Shown: piece by piece, positions 14,333 through 23,900 of the stretch | How positions within the stretch are numbered: position 1 is the first letter of the stretch | How the letters are laid out: each line of letters starts with the position of its first letter | Source: DAOOPX01 sp964653045 | Lineage (GTDB): Bacteria; Patescibacteriota; Microgenomatia; UBA1400; PJMF01 | Direction: 5' to 3' | Assembly (NCBI GenBank): GCA_964653045.1 | Contig: CAZZBW010000008.1 | Location: forward strand, 1 to 42,174 | DNA length: 42,174 bases | The notes under the pieces: generated by a model | What the model saw: only the letters and a program-made list of their open reading frames with translations | Told to the model about the DNA's origin: nothing | Databases searched by the model: none | Program-made: the position numbers and the translations under genes

Positions 14333-14641
14333 ATGAAAAACCTCCTTGAATACATCGTCATTCACTTAGTCGACAATCCTGAATCAGTAGTCATTACTGA
14401 GAACAAACAAGCTGATTTGACCCAGTACGTGATTGCCGTGCACCAAGACGATATCGGCCGCATTATCGGCAAAAAAGGCTCGGTAATTTCTGCAATTCGC
14501 CAAATTGCTCGCATCAAGGCGATTAAAGAAGGGGTAATGATTCGAGTCGACGTTGATACTCCCGATCGTCCTCGTGAAGAAATCAGAGAAACATCTACTG
14601 AAGAACAATCCGAGCCTGAATCTACTCAAATTGAAGAATAG
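14333..14641 (+). CDS. khpA: KH-domain RNA-binding protein
   Basis: A 102-residue protein with a single KH domain. The GxxG loop is in DDIGRIIGKKGSVISAIR (about 42-59), and the flanking helices fit the KhpA family, which binds small RNAs and influences cell division and elongation in Gram-positive bacteria. A Glu/Ser/Thr-rich tail of about 20 residues follows. Gene order rpsP-khpA is typical. Its 3' end overlaps the end of pilO on the other strand by 16 nt. Confidence 0.9.
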   Translation: MKNLLEYIVIHLVDNPESVVITENKQADLTQYVIAVHQDDIGRIIGKKGSVISAIRQIARIKAIKEGVMIRVDVDTPDRPREEIRETSTEEQSEPESTQIEE

Positions 14642-15435
14642 ATTTCTTCAATACTCGGTAAGCCAAATAAATCTTCCAAACCACCCTGAATGTCTAGCTG
14701 CTCAGGCAGTTCGATTTTTTGGAACTCTTTCAGTTGTTCTAGGATTTCCAGGTCTTTTATATCTAGGACTGGCACAGGACTGCCGATTTGAGCATTGGCT
14801 GTCACATTGGCAAAGTAACTTTGACAGCTCATCTCAATATTTACCTTGTCTTCTTCCTCATTTTCTACTGGTTGCTGAGCTACTCTCGATCGCGCCCTGC
14901 CTTCTGAAACCGAGAAACTGTTGATGGTGGTGAAGGGTGCAATTTTTTCCAGTAACTCCATGAACTCACTAGCTTTCTCAAAACTGCCAGAAATACGAAA
15001 GGACACTGGCAGACCGTCGACACCAGATTTTTGATTTTTGCTGCTGATTTTGGCCGATTCACTGCCCAATGCCCCCGGATTCAACTCCAAATCAGTCACC
15101 TCAATCTCGGTTGCCCTGGTCACTTGATCCAAGCTGGCCAAAAACTCTAATAACGGTTTATGGTCTTGCAAGGCCAAATTGACAATCTCAGTTGATTCAA
15201 AGTAACTCGGATCGTACTTAATTCTATCCAATTGGGCTAATTTTTCCCGTAGTTGTGTCAACTTTTTCTTTTCTGCGGCCAGTTCTTCTCGATTATCCAT
15301 AATCGCTTGGGCTTGGGGAATGATCAATGCCACCACACCCGCAACTACCAAAATAACCATCAACACCGCCAAGCTGAGCGATTTACGTTTTTTGATTGAC
15401 GTTAGTAGATCATCAAAGCTAAATTCTTTCATCAT
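14626..15435 (-). CDS. pilO: type IV pilus alignment protein PilO-like
   Basis: An inner-membrane protein of 269 residues: short cytoplasmic start, one membrane helix (about 18-42), a periplasmic coiled coil (about 48-75) and a ferredoxin-like globular domain. PilO pairs with PilN and links PilM to the pilus machine. The assignment rests on this layout and its place as third gene after pilM and pilN, since sequence conservation is low. Its ATG overlaps the pilN stop (ATGA), with GGAG upstream. A 60-residue C-terminal extension rich in Leu/Glu is unusual. Confidence 0.8.
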   Translation of the reverse strand: MMKEFSFDDLLTSIKKRKSLSLAVLMVILVVAGVVALIIPQAQAIMDNREELAAEKKKLTQLREKLAQLDRIKYDPSYFESTEIVNLALQDHKPLLEFLASLDQVTRATEIEVTDLELNPGALGSESAKISSKNQKSGVDGLPVSFRISGSFEKASEFMELLEKIAPFTTINSFSVSEGRARSRVAQQPVENEEEDKVNIEMSCQSYFANVTANAQIGSPVPVLDIKDLEILEQLKEFQKIELPEQLDIQGGLEDLFGLPSIEEIYSSI

Positions 15436-16004
15436 AAGGTTTGCTCCGTAACAGTTTTAGTTGTGCGAAGATTGACGCTCACCGCCAACACATATTGACC
15501 GCTGTCATCTCGTGTCAATCGATCTCGACCCACCGGACCAAACTCATCGGTAATATCTGGCTGTTCAAGTCTGGTCATCACCTCTTCTAAAATAAAAACT
15601 GAGTCCGACTTAATCTGAAACACAATTTCCTCATCCTTTTCTGAATACTTCAAACCCACCACGCTGGCACCTTCACCAAACAGCGAGCGAAATTTTTTCA
15701 GGGCAGCTTGTTTTTGTTGCCTAGAACTAAATAAGCTGCTGAGAATTTTGACCTTATTGACATAACTCGAGTAAGCAAGCTCATCTTGCTTGAGATACTC
15801 CCATTGATCCGCCTGTTTTTTGTACTCTTTAGTAGTTGAGTTTAATTGATTTTTGTAAAATAAATTAACAAAAAACAGAGCAACGATCAATCCGACCGTG
15901 ATTAATAAAGCCAATAGCGCCCACAGAAACCGCCACTGATCGATTCTCTGTTGTTTCGATTTTCGACTGCTGAAAAGTCGAACAAAATTAATCGAGGTCG
16001 ACAT
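15432..16004 (-). CDS. pilN: type IV pilus assembly protein PilN-like
   Basis: A 190-residue bitopic protein. A short cytoplasmic tail starting MSTSINFVRLF corresponds to the PilN segment that docks into PilM (typically containing I/VNLLP). It is followed by one membrane helix (about 27-50), a coiled coil and a small periplasmic domain. The start codon overlaps the pilM stop (TAATG) and the stop overlaps the pilO start, so the three are translationally coupled. Confidence 0.82.
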   Translation of the reverse strand: MSTSINFVRLFSSRKSKQQRIDQWRFLWALLALLITVGLIVALFFVNLFYKNQLNSTTKEYKKQADQWEYLKQDELAYSSYVNKVKILSSLFSSRQQKQAALKKFRSLFGEGASVVGLKYSEKDEEIVFQIKSDSVFILEEVMTRLEQPDITDEFGPVGRDRLTRDDSGQYVLAVSVNLRTTKTVTEQTL

Positions 16005-17017
16005 TACAAGTCTTCCTGTTCCATCAAGCCGAGCACCACTCCATAAGCTGTTGGGGTGTTCAACTGCTTGATATTGCCCATACTGACCGAAGAAATCGGA
16101 TCGGCAATCAAAATCTCAACTCCCAGATCAGCACTCGCCTGAGCGACCAAACCTGGTAACAAAACCGCGCCACCCGAAAAAATTATCCGCTTGACTGTTT
16201 CCCCTTGGTATTGATTGGCAAAGTACTGCATCGAAAGCTGAATATTCTTGAACCATAAGGCAATGTGCGGCATGAGCAGCTGTCTGACCTTGCCACCAAA
16301 CTGAGTCTCATCCAAACCATAGGTGCGGACATACTGTGACGCAGCTTCTTCATCTAGATTAATGCTTTCGTGCAAGGTTTTAGTCAATAAGCTGCTACCC
16401 CCGAGATGAGATACAACAAAACTCAATTGACCATTCCGGACCACAATCAGGATCAGCTCGTTATTGCCAAGATGGGCAATCAGGGTAGGCGGGTCATTGG
16501 GAGCCACCGCTGTAGAGCGAAAAATAGAGAGCGACTGAGTCTCAATCAGAGCTGGATCTACCGGAAGATCGGCAAACATCGCCAAGTATCGGTCTAGAAT
16601 CGGGCGGCGGACTCCAATCAGGAGTACTTGCATGGTTTCTTGATTATTTTTTTTGGTCTTACTCAGGACCTGATACTCCAACATCAAGTCCTCTTTGGGA
16701 ATCGGGATGTGGCGCTCTGCCTGCCAGCTAACCGCCGAGACTAGCTCGGCGGTGGATAGTGGTGGCATCTCGATCACCTTGGTGGAAACTATCGACTCAG
16801 GGAGTGACAAGCGTAACTCGCCCTTGGGTAGGGCATAGTCATGCCACAAAGTTTTCATCACCTGGGTCAGCTGATCTTGCTGTGCCGCGTCCTGCGGCAC
16901 AGCCAACTTGGTCGGATTGAGCAGCTCAAACACCTTATTAAGGTGTGGCCTCGCTCCAGGGCGACCAATGGCGATCTTGATGCTATAAGTACCAATATCA
17001 AGGGCTGTGGCAGGCAT
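16004..17017 (-). CDS. pilM: type IV pilus actin-like ATPase PilM
   Basis: A cytoplasmic actin/FtsA-fold protein of 337 residues that recruits PilN on the inner face of the membrane. Visible features are ALDIGTYSIKIAIG at the N-terminus (phosphate 1), VSWQAERHIPIPKEDLMLEY (PilM core signature), LIAHLGNNELILIV and IIFSGGAVLLPGL (adenosine motif). The length is typical. It lies 21 nt after the PilX-like gene. Two perfect hairpins (16731-16753, 16879-16903) lie inside. Confidence 0.92.
   Translation of the reverse strand: MPATALDIGTYSIKIAIGRPGARPHLNKVFELLNPTKLAVPQDAAQQDQLTQVMKTLWHDYALPKGELRLSLPESIVSTKVIEMPPLSTAELVSAVSWQAERHIPIPKEDLMLEYQVLSKTKKNNQETMQVLLIGVRRPILDRYLAMFADLPVDPALIETQSLSIFRSTAVAPNDPPTLIAHLGNNELILIVVRNGQLSFVVSHLGGSSLLTKTLHESINLDEEAASQYVRTYGLDETQFGGKVRQLLMPHIALWFKNIQLSMQYFANQYQGETVKRIIFSGGAVLLPGLVAQASADLGVEILIADPISSVSMGNIKQLNTPTAYGVVLGLMEQEDL
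16879..16903 (-). repeat. 10-bp perfect hairpin inside pilM
   Basis: Arms GCTGTGCCGC and GCGGCACAGC with the 5-nt loop GTCCT. A 9-bp one (ACCGCCGAG/CTCGGCGGT) is at 16731-16753. Confidence 0.88.
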
Positions 17018-17038
17018 ATTGAATATTTCTTGTAGTTA

Positions 17039-17905
17039 CTATTTTACTAACTCGTCACCACTATATACAGCATAATCCATATAACTGGGCAAGTGTAGTA
17101 CGGTGCTGGAAGCAGCTACCGCTTGAGTTTCTTGATCTTCACCCACTAGATTCTTTGCTTCAGTCCTGGCAAAATACTGTTGGTCAAGGCTACCTCCTTC
17201 GATTTTCAATTGAGTGGGGTGATACACCGGAATAACTCGAACGAAAAGAGTATTAGTGGCATCATAGGTGGCAGTGTAAAAGTTAGCATACTCAGCATCA
17301 CCCACATTAGCACTGTAAAAATTATTGCTTGGCCCGCCACAGATTGGATTCAACGCAGTAAACTCGGTTTTAGCTTCAGTTCCAACCAAGTAATACCTGG
17401 CAATAATTAACGAAGCTTGTTCATCACATGGCTGACCACTCGAAGCCCACCAATATTTTACTGTAGGGTCAGAAATTTCTGCTGGATTACCTTCAAAATC
17501 CATTAATCGATATTCTGTAGACTCACCTGCGGCCAGACTAATCTCTAATTCTTGTGAAGCCTCAACTGAGTAAGTCATATCGGATCGATTACTTTCGGTC
17601 GCCCCGTCAAGTAAAATGGTCTGAATACTATCACTAGGCTGACCTACTAGATTACCAATACTTCCAGTCGGATCTCCCGCACGCATCGCCGAGATCAAAT
17701 TAGTCAAAATCATCTCAGTACCTGATTCGGCTTCAGAAAATATTCTGGTGGTCTCAGCTCTTTGTGCAGTTTGGGCAATTTCGGTAGTGGTCCCCTTGGC
17801 CAAAGATAACGCCACGACCAAGGTCACTGCCATAATCAGCAACACAATCATCGCTACTTGACCAGAATTTCGCCTTTGCTTCAACATTCTTCCATAATAA
17901 CTCAT
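17039..17905 (-). CDS. PilX-like pilus-associated membrane protein
   Basis: A 288-residue protein with a short basic start and one N-terminal membrane helix (about 17-37, GQVAMIVLLIMAVTLVVALSLA), then an extended exported region of about 250 residues rich in Thr/Ala/Glu with a few Cys. The start resembles PilX_N-type proteins, which have the pilin-like helix without a classical GFxxxE cleavage site. It is in the same transcription unit as pilM-N-O: its ATG directly follows the TGA of the upstream gene. It is probably a minor pilus component or assembly factor; no closer family is recognised. Confidence 0.6.
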   Translation of the reverse strand: MSYYGRMLKQRRNSGQVAMIVLLIMAVTLVVALSLAKGTTTEIAQTAQRAETTRIFSEAESGTEMILTNLISAMRAGDPTGSIGNLVGQPSDSIQTILLDGATESNRSDMTYSVEASQELEISLAAGESTEYRLMDFEGNPAEISDPTVKYWWASSGQPCDEQASLIIARYYLVGTEAKTEFTALNPICGGPSNNFYSANVGDAEYANFYTATYDATNTLFVRVIPVYHPTQLKIEGGSLDQQYFARTEAKNLVGEDQETQAVAASSTVLHLPSYMDYAVYSGDELVK

Positions 17906-18451
17906 TCAAACACCGTTGCGCAACTGTTGATCGAAGTCTGGGTTATTGTTTAAATCTTGTTCAATCAATCGCCGCAAATAAACTGACTGTGGAAGTTGGT
18001 AGTATTTTGCTGCCCAAAGTAAATATCCACGCAAACGCTGAGACAAACAAAAATTGAAACGAGACTCAATTGAAGAAGCCAGAAAATCAAAACATCCACT
18101 AAACTCCTTATAGGCAGTTTGATCAGTGTACTTGACCATAATTACGCTCTCTCGGCCTGAGTCGATCAAAGTGGAAAACGATGGTATCACATCGCAAACG
18201 CGACTGCAGACGAGCAAAGGTTTTTGAAGTTGACAGGCCAAAGCCAAACAAACCCCCACCTCAGTGCTGGGCAGCGAAACCTGACACACCACCACATCAG
18301 CATCGATAATTTTTTTCACTCTGGATGAAAAAGAAGTTGATTGGTGAGAATATTCGATAACTAGCGAACTTTTTGAGTAAGAACTGAGACACCGGTTTAA
18401 GACCAATGCCAAAGGATCATTGCCAAGGCTACTTACAAAGTATACTTGCAT
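17906..18451 (-). CDS. nucleoside 2-deoxyribosyltransferase-like protein
   Basis: A 181-residue soluble protein. It starts MQVYFVSSLG and contains DADVVVCQVSLPSTEVGVCLALACQ (read in two parts, about 50-74) followed by KPLLVC, the layout of the 2'-deoxyribosyltransferase superfamily (beta strand, ADVVVAEVS, PSxGVGxE, then KP strand). The catalytic Glu of GVGYE-type motifs corresponds to V-C here, so enzyme activity is doubtful. The C-terminal 45 residues form a separate helical part (LRGYLLWAAKYYQLPQSVYL). It is the first gene of the pilus unit, behind the promoter at 18537-18565, with its stop touching the next start. Confidence 0.6.
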   Translation of the reverse strand: MQVYFVSSLGNDPLALVLNRCLSSYSKSSLVIEYSHQSTSFSSRVKKIIDADVVVCQVSLPSTEVGVCLALACQLQKPLLVCSRVCDVIPSFSTLIDSGRESVIMVKYTDQTAYKEFSGCFDFLASSIESRFNFCLSQRLRGYLLWAAKYYQLPQSVYLRRLIEQDLNNNPDFDQQLRNGV

Positions 18452-18536
18452 AACACACTCAATCCATTCACTGTAAAATTGGCAAAAAAAACTTGGTCTG
18501 CTGGAAAGTGTCGTTTTTCAGCCACCAAGGATTAGG

Positions 18537-18565
18537 ATTGTAGCACTTGCCTAAGGCAAATTCAA
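18537..18565 (-). promoter_or_regulatory. promoter for the pilMNO unit with spacer inverted repeat
   Basis: On the minus strand: TTGAAT (-35), 17-bp spacer, TACAAT (-10) preceded by TGC (extended -10). The spacer contains TTGCCTTAGGCAA, an inverted repeat suitable for a repressor. The leader to the first gene is about 80 nt. Confidence 0.65.
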
Positions 18566-18607
18566 CATATAAAAATAATTATTAGGATCTAATAAAAATG
18601 ATCAGAA

Positions 18608-18637
18608 TTGACAAAACAATCGCTTCTATGATTAGAT
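18608..18637 (+). promoter_or_regulatory. possible promoter for the cupredoxin-like gene
   Basis: A perfect TTGACA (18608-18613) and a weak TTAGAT (18632-18637) with an 18-bp spacer; the ATG at 18645 is 7 nt downstream, another nearly leaderless arrangement. Confidence 0.4.
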
Positions 18638-18644
18638 GTAGTTT

Positions 18645-19067
18645 ATGATGAAAAATAAAAATCTCGTTGTTGTCTTGCTGTTGATTGTCGTCGCCATTTT
18701 TGTGGCCGTGTACTTTTTCTGGCTCCGACCAACCACAAAGCCTTCGAGTCCAACTCCAATTCAACCTGCCACTATAGTTGATCCGACCTTGCCTCCTGAG
18801 CAGCTAGAGATCATGGCAAACGTCATAAATCATGAAGTGAAAGTTTCTCAATCATCCATCACACCTCGAACAATCACCGTCAAACTCTATGACCAAATTC
18901 AGTTTTACAATGAGACCGCCGATAAAGAAATCCGCGTCGTCGGAGAAGAGTGGGGGAACATCCCGCTGAAACCAGGGGAGAACATGACCAAATCTTTCAC
19001 TCAAGCTGGTACCTATGCCTACCAAATCGATGAACTAGGGCTGAGTGGCGAGGTGATTGTCGAGTAA
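18645..19067 (+). CDS. membrane-anchored cupredoxin-like protein lacking copper ligands
   Basis: A 140-residue protein with an N-terminal membrane anchor (about 7-26), a Pro/Thr linker and a C-terminal beta domain of about 80 residues. The end, KSFTQAGTYAYQIDELGLSG followed by EVIVE, has the cupredoxin shape (GTYxYYCxxHPGMxGxVxV), but the Cys, His and Met positions are Gln, Glu and Leu, and the first His site (PHTV type) reads KEIRV. It should not bind copper in the normal way. The domain faces outward and may be structural. Two Mets start the frame (18645 and 18648). Confidence 0.6.
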   Translation: MMKNKNLVVVLLLIVVAIFVAVYFFWLRPTTKPSSPTPIQPATIVDPTLPPEQLEIMANVINHEVKVSQSSITPRTITVKLYDQIQFYNETADKEIRVVGEEWGNIPLKPGENMTKSFTQAGTYAYQIDELGLSGEVIVE

Positions 19068-19097
19068 CTCAATTTTTCTGCCCAATTAGTTAACCGC

Positions 19098-19126
19098 TTG
19101 ACAACTATTATAGGTTGTAGTAGACT
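19098..19126 (+). promoter_or_regulatory. promoter for the Tat-lipoprotein gene
   Basis: A perfect TTGACA (19098-19103), 17-bp spacer and TAGACT (19121-19126). The ATG of the downstream gene is about 34 nt from the expected transcription start. Confidence 0.6.
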
Positions 19127-19166
19127 AGGTAGAGACTTCGTTAGACAGTAATTTGAAAGATAACTT

Positions 19167-20858
19167 ATGGCAAATCCAAACCAAGTAGAAGCATTAACTC
19201 GAAAACCACTATCACGAAGAAAATTTATTAAAATAATGGCAGGTCTATTAGGTACCGCTACTCTTGCAGGTTGCGCCGAGACCCCACCAACTCCTCGCCC
19301 CGCCGAAGCAACTACAACTCCGACCGCGTTTCCTACTATTGATGATGCAACGGCAACTCAAAATGCTATCCAAGCCACAGCTATTCCTCAAGGTCGTGAA
19401 GTAAGCACACGTACTCCAAAACCAGAGGCATCCCCAACTCCAGTCCCCAAAGAACTTAACTCAATTAGTGGAGTAGTTGAGATAGGCTCAACACCTGAGC
19501 AAATGGTGTCAATTAACGGCAAACAATACCCAACTATCAAAGTAACAAGTCCAGAAACTCAAAATACTGGTGGTGCATATGAGGAAGGTTCTTCTGAGTT
19601 TAGCGCCGCTCTGCTTTGCCCAACTGACAACCTGATCGATGCAGGAAACGGCAAACTTTATGCCACCATCACCACAGCAGCTGGTGCTCAAATTGCAGTG
19701 GCCGTTTGGGACGTAGGCATAGCTCAATGGCAAGATTTCGGTGAAGGCAAAGCCGGAGGGACACTCGCATTGTTGCAAACCACAACTGAAACTCGTGGAT
19801 ATATGATAAACCAAGACAACCAAGTGGATAATTCTGGTGCGGGTTGGGTTAGTACTATCTCGGAAAATAGGGCATTGGCACAGATAGCTGCCGTCAATTC
19901 AGCAAATGCTGCTGGCGTCACAATGCAAGATTATTGGCAAGTAATGAACCCAGCTGATGGCTCGGTCATTGCTGTTCCAAAAGCCAATGCAAAAGATATT
20001 GAAAATCAGGGAGTAGTTGATAGCTTGAAAAAAGTCGAGCAAAATGAAGGCTTTTACCCAAATGCATTTTCTGCAAAAATGGAAAAAACCTACCAATTCC
20101 AAAGCCTCCCACCAATTAAAGTTGAGTTAACAATAGGTGGCACCGAAGCTTTTGTAGAGGAATCCGGTATTGTGGGCGTTGAAATATTGCGAAACGATCT
20201 TGCCGACCTGGTTCTCCCAAGTTTATGGATCGCGTGGAGAAGTAACGATCAAGCGACTCTGAGTGAAATCACTTTCGAGGAATGGCTTAAAAAGTCAGTT
20301 GATGGAGAACTCACCTTAAAACTTGCGGGTGCAGACGAGCGAATAGAAGGAGCTACAAGAACACGAGTCCAAGCTATTGAATGGCAACCAGAAATTGATT
20401 CGGAAACTGGAGTTGTTACTTTTCGGATAGGTGTTACTTTTGCTTCACTTGATTCAAGACTAGATCCACTACCTTTCAATCATGGTCTTGCGGGAGGCAG
20501 AAGTCTTAGAGGTAATATTGTAATCAATTCTGAAGGATCATTGGTATTGGTGGAAAATCATCTATACGATAAAGAACTATCAATGAAGTCTCTTCCTGAA
20601 ACAGCATTGAAAGATGAAATTGACATTGCAGTAAGTTCTTTTATGACTATAAAACTTGGTCAAATTATATCAACCTTAACCGCAGTTGATGTTGATAATG
20701 CCATAAGCGGCCGCGGTGATGTGTATAGAGAACTTTCACCAGTAGACAACGAATATCTTGCTGGTTTTAGAAGAAACATTTATGAAAAAATGAATGGTGC
20801 AGAACCTTATTCCTTATTGGATAACACACCACCCATTAAAGTTCTGACAAAGGATTGA
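19167..20858 (+). CDS. exported lipoprotein with twin-arginine signal, unknown function
   Basis: A 563-residue protein. Its N-terminus has the Tat motif SRRKFIK (16-22), a hydrophobic stretch and the lipobox TLAGC, with the lipid-carrying Cys at 36. A Thr/Pro-rich spacer (about 37-95) follows, then a large globular region with no motif that I recognise and very few Cys. It would be folded before export and tethered to the outer face of the membrane. It lies between the cupredoxin-like gene and the giant Cys-rich protein, all on the same strand, and may act with them. The annotation of function is open. Confidence 0.7.
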   Translation: MANPNQVEALTRKPLSRRKFIKIMAGLLGTATLAGCAETPPTPRPAEATTTPTAFPTIDDATATQNAIQATAIPQGREVSTRTPKPEASPTPVPKELNSISGVVEIGSTPEQMVSINGKQYPTIKVTSPETQNTGGAYEEGSSEFSAALLCPTDNLIDAGNGKLYATITTAAGAQIAVAVWDVGIAQWQDFGEGKAGGTLALLQTTTETRGYMINQDNQVDNSGAGWVSTISENRALAQIAAVNSANAAGVTMQDYWQVMNPADGSVIAVPKANAKDIENQGVVDSLKKVEQNEGFYPNAFSAKMEKTYQFQSLPPIKVELTIGGTEAFVEESGIVGVEILRNDLADLVLPSLWIAWRSNDQATLSEITFEEWLKKSVDGELTLKLAGADERIEGATRTRVQAIEWQPEIDSETGVVTFRIGVTFASLDSRLDPLPFNHGLAGGRSLRGNIVINSEGSLVLVENHLYDKELSMKSLPETALKDEIDIAVSSFMTIKLGQIISTLTAVDVDNAISGRGDVYRELSPVDNEYLAGFRRNIYEKMNGAEPYSLLDNTPPIKVLTKD

Positions 20859-20918
20859 CAATTAATTTCTTAAAAGCTAGTACTAGACTTGGTTATTTTT
20901 TTTTGATAGATTGGGTTG

Positions 20919-23900
20919 ATGAGTCGAAAAAGACTGGGTTTGTTGGTCGTTTTCTTAGTATTGGTCGCATATTTAGGTATATATTTTCTTTTATCTGGTC
21001 AAAATCTAAACATTTCTTTGTTATTTGGTGGTCAAAAAGTCACTATTTCAAACAAAATTCCGGGTTATGCCGTTAAAGTTCTTGACGACCGGCGTCTAGA
21101 TGAGTACCTCAAAGAAATCAGCTACTGGAACGATGGGATATACTCCCCAGTGTTAAATGAGGTTAAATCTTCATCACAGGTTGAAAAATTTATTCCTACC
21201 AACCTTGAGATCGTCATTACTGACCAAGAAATGCCGACTTATAGGTTTGTTTCCAAAGATAATCCCAAGGTGCCTTATCAATCACTTTCCTGGGATTATG
21301 ATAGAAAAACAAAATTAGCTAAATATTTCATTCATTACTCTGAGATAACTCAAGCTGAACAAGCGAGAGCTTCGGAATTTTACAAGAGAAAAGTTACATA
21401 CGACATACTAAACTTGATATGTCTTGGAAGTGTTTACGGTGAGTATTTTAGCGGTTTAGATAAGTGTCATGATGTAGCATATAAATATTCATTTTCTAAT
21501 CAACCTTTTATTGTCTTTGAAAAAGAAAATAGCTTAAGTAAATCGATCCCTAATCGTTTCGGCATACCAAAAGCTTATGCTGTAACCGGTTGCGCTGGAG
21601 ATTATTGGTGCGGAAGTGATTGGATTTGGACATGCTCTGAAGCCGGTTACGACCATATGTGTGGTGCAATATGTCCAGATTGCTGTGGTGCATCTGGTCT
21701 TGGCGACTGTTCCAGAGCTTGTTCATGCGACCAAGGTTCATTCCAGTGCGTAGATTATTCAGCAAATCAAGATATGTGTGAAGAAGGTCACTGCGGAAGC
21801 TTCAATTGTGGTAATGCTCCATATGCATGTCCTGGAGGTGGTTGTAGTTGGGTGGATGATGGTATCACCAATACTCCCACCCCAACTCGCACCCCCACCC
21901 CAACTGGCACAACTACGACAATTACCCCCACCCCAACCCATACACCCACCCCAACTCCTGTGGAAGGAGGTTGTGTTGAGAGCTTTTGCAGCACTCTGAA
22001 CGAAAGCGGGTGCTACATAAATGCTGGATCTGGATGCCAATGGAACACACAGTCGCTACAGTGCACGTGTACCATTGTATTAAGCAACTGTCCGCCTTCA
22101 TACTCAAGCTGCATCTTGAGAGACGCTAATTGCTCGAATCCCGATCCAGCAGACACTCCATGCTATGTAAATGGTTCATTGGGCAAGTGTTGTGGTTTGA
22201 CTGAAAATGCCTGTCAGTGGAATTGCTATATGGGAGGTTACAGCGGCGATGTCATTGATGGCACAGCAGCCTGGTGCGGGTGGGCAGGTAAAAAAAGTGC
22301 CTATGCTGCTGGTTATGTCACTAGTCGAGATGATCAAGAAGTTGCGAATCAAAATTGTAGGGAAAGATATGTAATAAATCATGAAGAAATGGAGAAGATA
22401 GGTGGAGAAGATAGTCAAGGTTATTGTTGCGATGGTCCAATAGATGTTGAAGGCTACGCTGGATGCGCCGTAGCGAGCTTTAATCGCTGCAACGTAATTG
22501 ACAGAAATAGTCCTGATCGATGGGATATTCTTTTTTATGGTATAGCTCATAGTTCAGATGGAGAAAATTTAAATCACGAATCTCGTGTGCAGATTGGACC
22601 ATATGCTGATTGGCTCAAAAACGCTTGTCCAAGAACATCGAGCTGTGCGGCAGCAGGATGTGAAGATACATACAACGTTGACTGGTGTACCACTCATGAT
22701 GCCGCATGGGGGTGGATTAACTGGTCTGGCGCAAATGTTCATAATTTCAAAGATCCACAAGAAAAATTATGGGAATATCAGGGAGGACAAATAGCTTGCC
22801 GCTCTAGGACAAATCTCAATGACTACCTTTGGGATCCTGATGCTCCGATTAGCATCCACAATAATTGTCCGCAGGACACTACCGGTGCGTCCTCAACAAG
22901 TGTGGTTGAACCAGGGCAGCCAATAATTTTTGCATTCACTTCCTATAATCCAATAGAAGAAATTGATCCCGGAGTGGTAGCAAATGCTCCACGCCTAATC
23001 GATCCCAATAAATCCTCTGGAGACCCCTCATATGATGTAGTTTGGATCGATGCACCAAACTTTGATAATGATAATTGTGGTAAGGAGCCATACAAATTTG
23101 TCAATACTGACGGGAACTATTTACACGACTGCACTTATAGTACTACCGATCATTATCATCATACTTTTACCTGTAAGGCTCCATTGCCCACTGGCCCTCA
23201 TCAGGCGATTTTTTCAAATAGAAATAATTGCGAGAGTACAGTTTATTATACCGTAGCGAACCCAACACCAACCCCTACTGCTACTCCTACAGTCACTTCT
23301 ACTCCTGGTCCAACATCTACTCCAAGACCTACTCCCACCCCCACAACACCACCAGTTTGCTCTGGTAACTTATACTTAAAAGGCAGAATCTGGCATGATG
23401 CCTATGAAGATTTTGAGAGAGATTATGCTGAGCCACTACTTGTGTTTGGAAGTGGCTTTGCCGATGTCGATGTTTCTTACGATTGTGGAGTTGCTTCAGG
23501 TAGCACAACAAATGTCGACGGAGAAGACGATACAATGTGTGCTTCGGAAGGGGTTGGTCCATTTTCTACTACTGCCTTGCCAAAATGTCAGATTGAGTCA
23601 TGCACAATTACTGCAAAAATTAACACTCCTGGTTGGTACTTTTCAAGAGAAGGGGTAATTAGAAATTTCTCAAACATGTGTTTACTTGAAGGAAGAGATG
23701 CAAATTTATATACTGCTGAGTGTCTTACGAGAAATGCAGCAAATAAATGTACTGAGTTGAGGTATAACACTGATTCAGTCCCACTTGATATCCCCTTTCC
23801 CCATCCACTTACTTCTAGGGATATAAATATCAACGTGTGGTTCGGTATAAATAATGCAGAAGTAGCTACACCCACGCCTACTGCTACACCCACTCTCACT

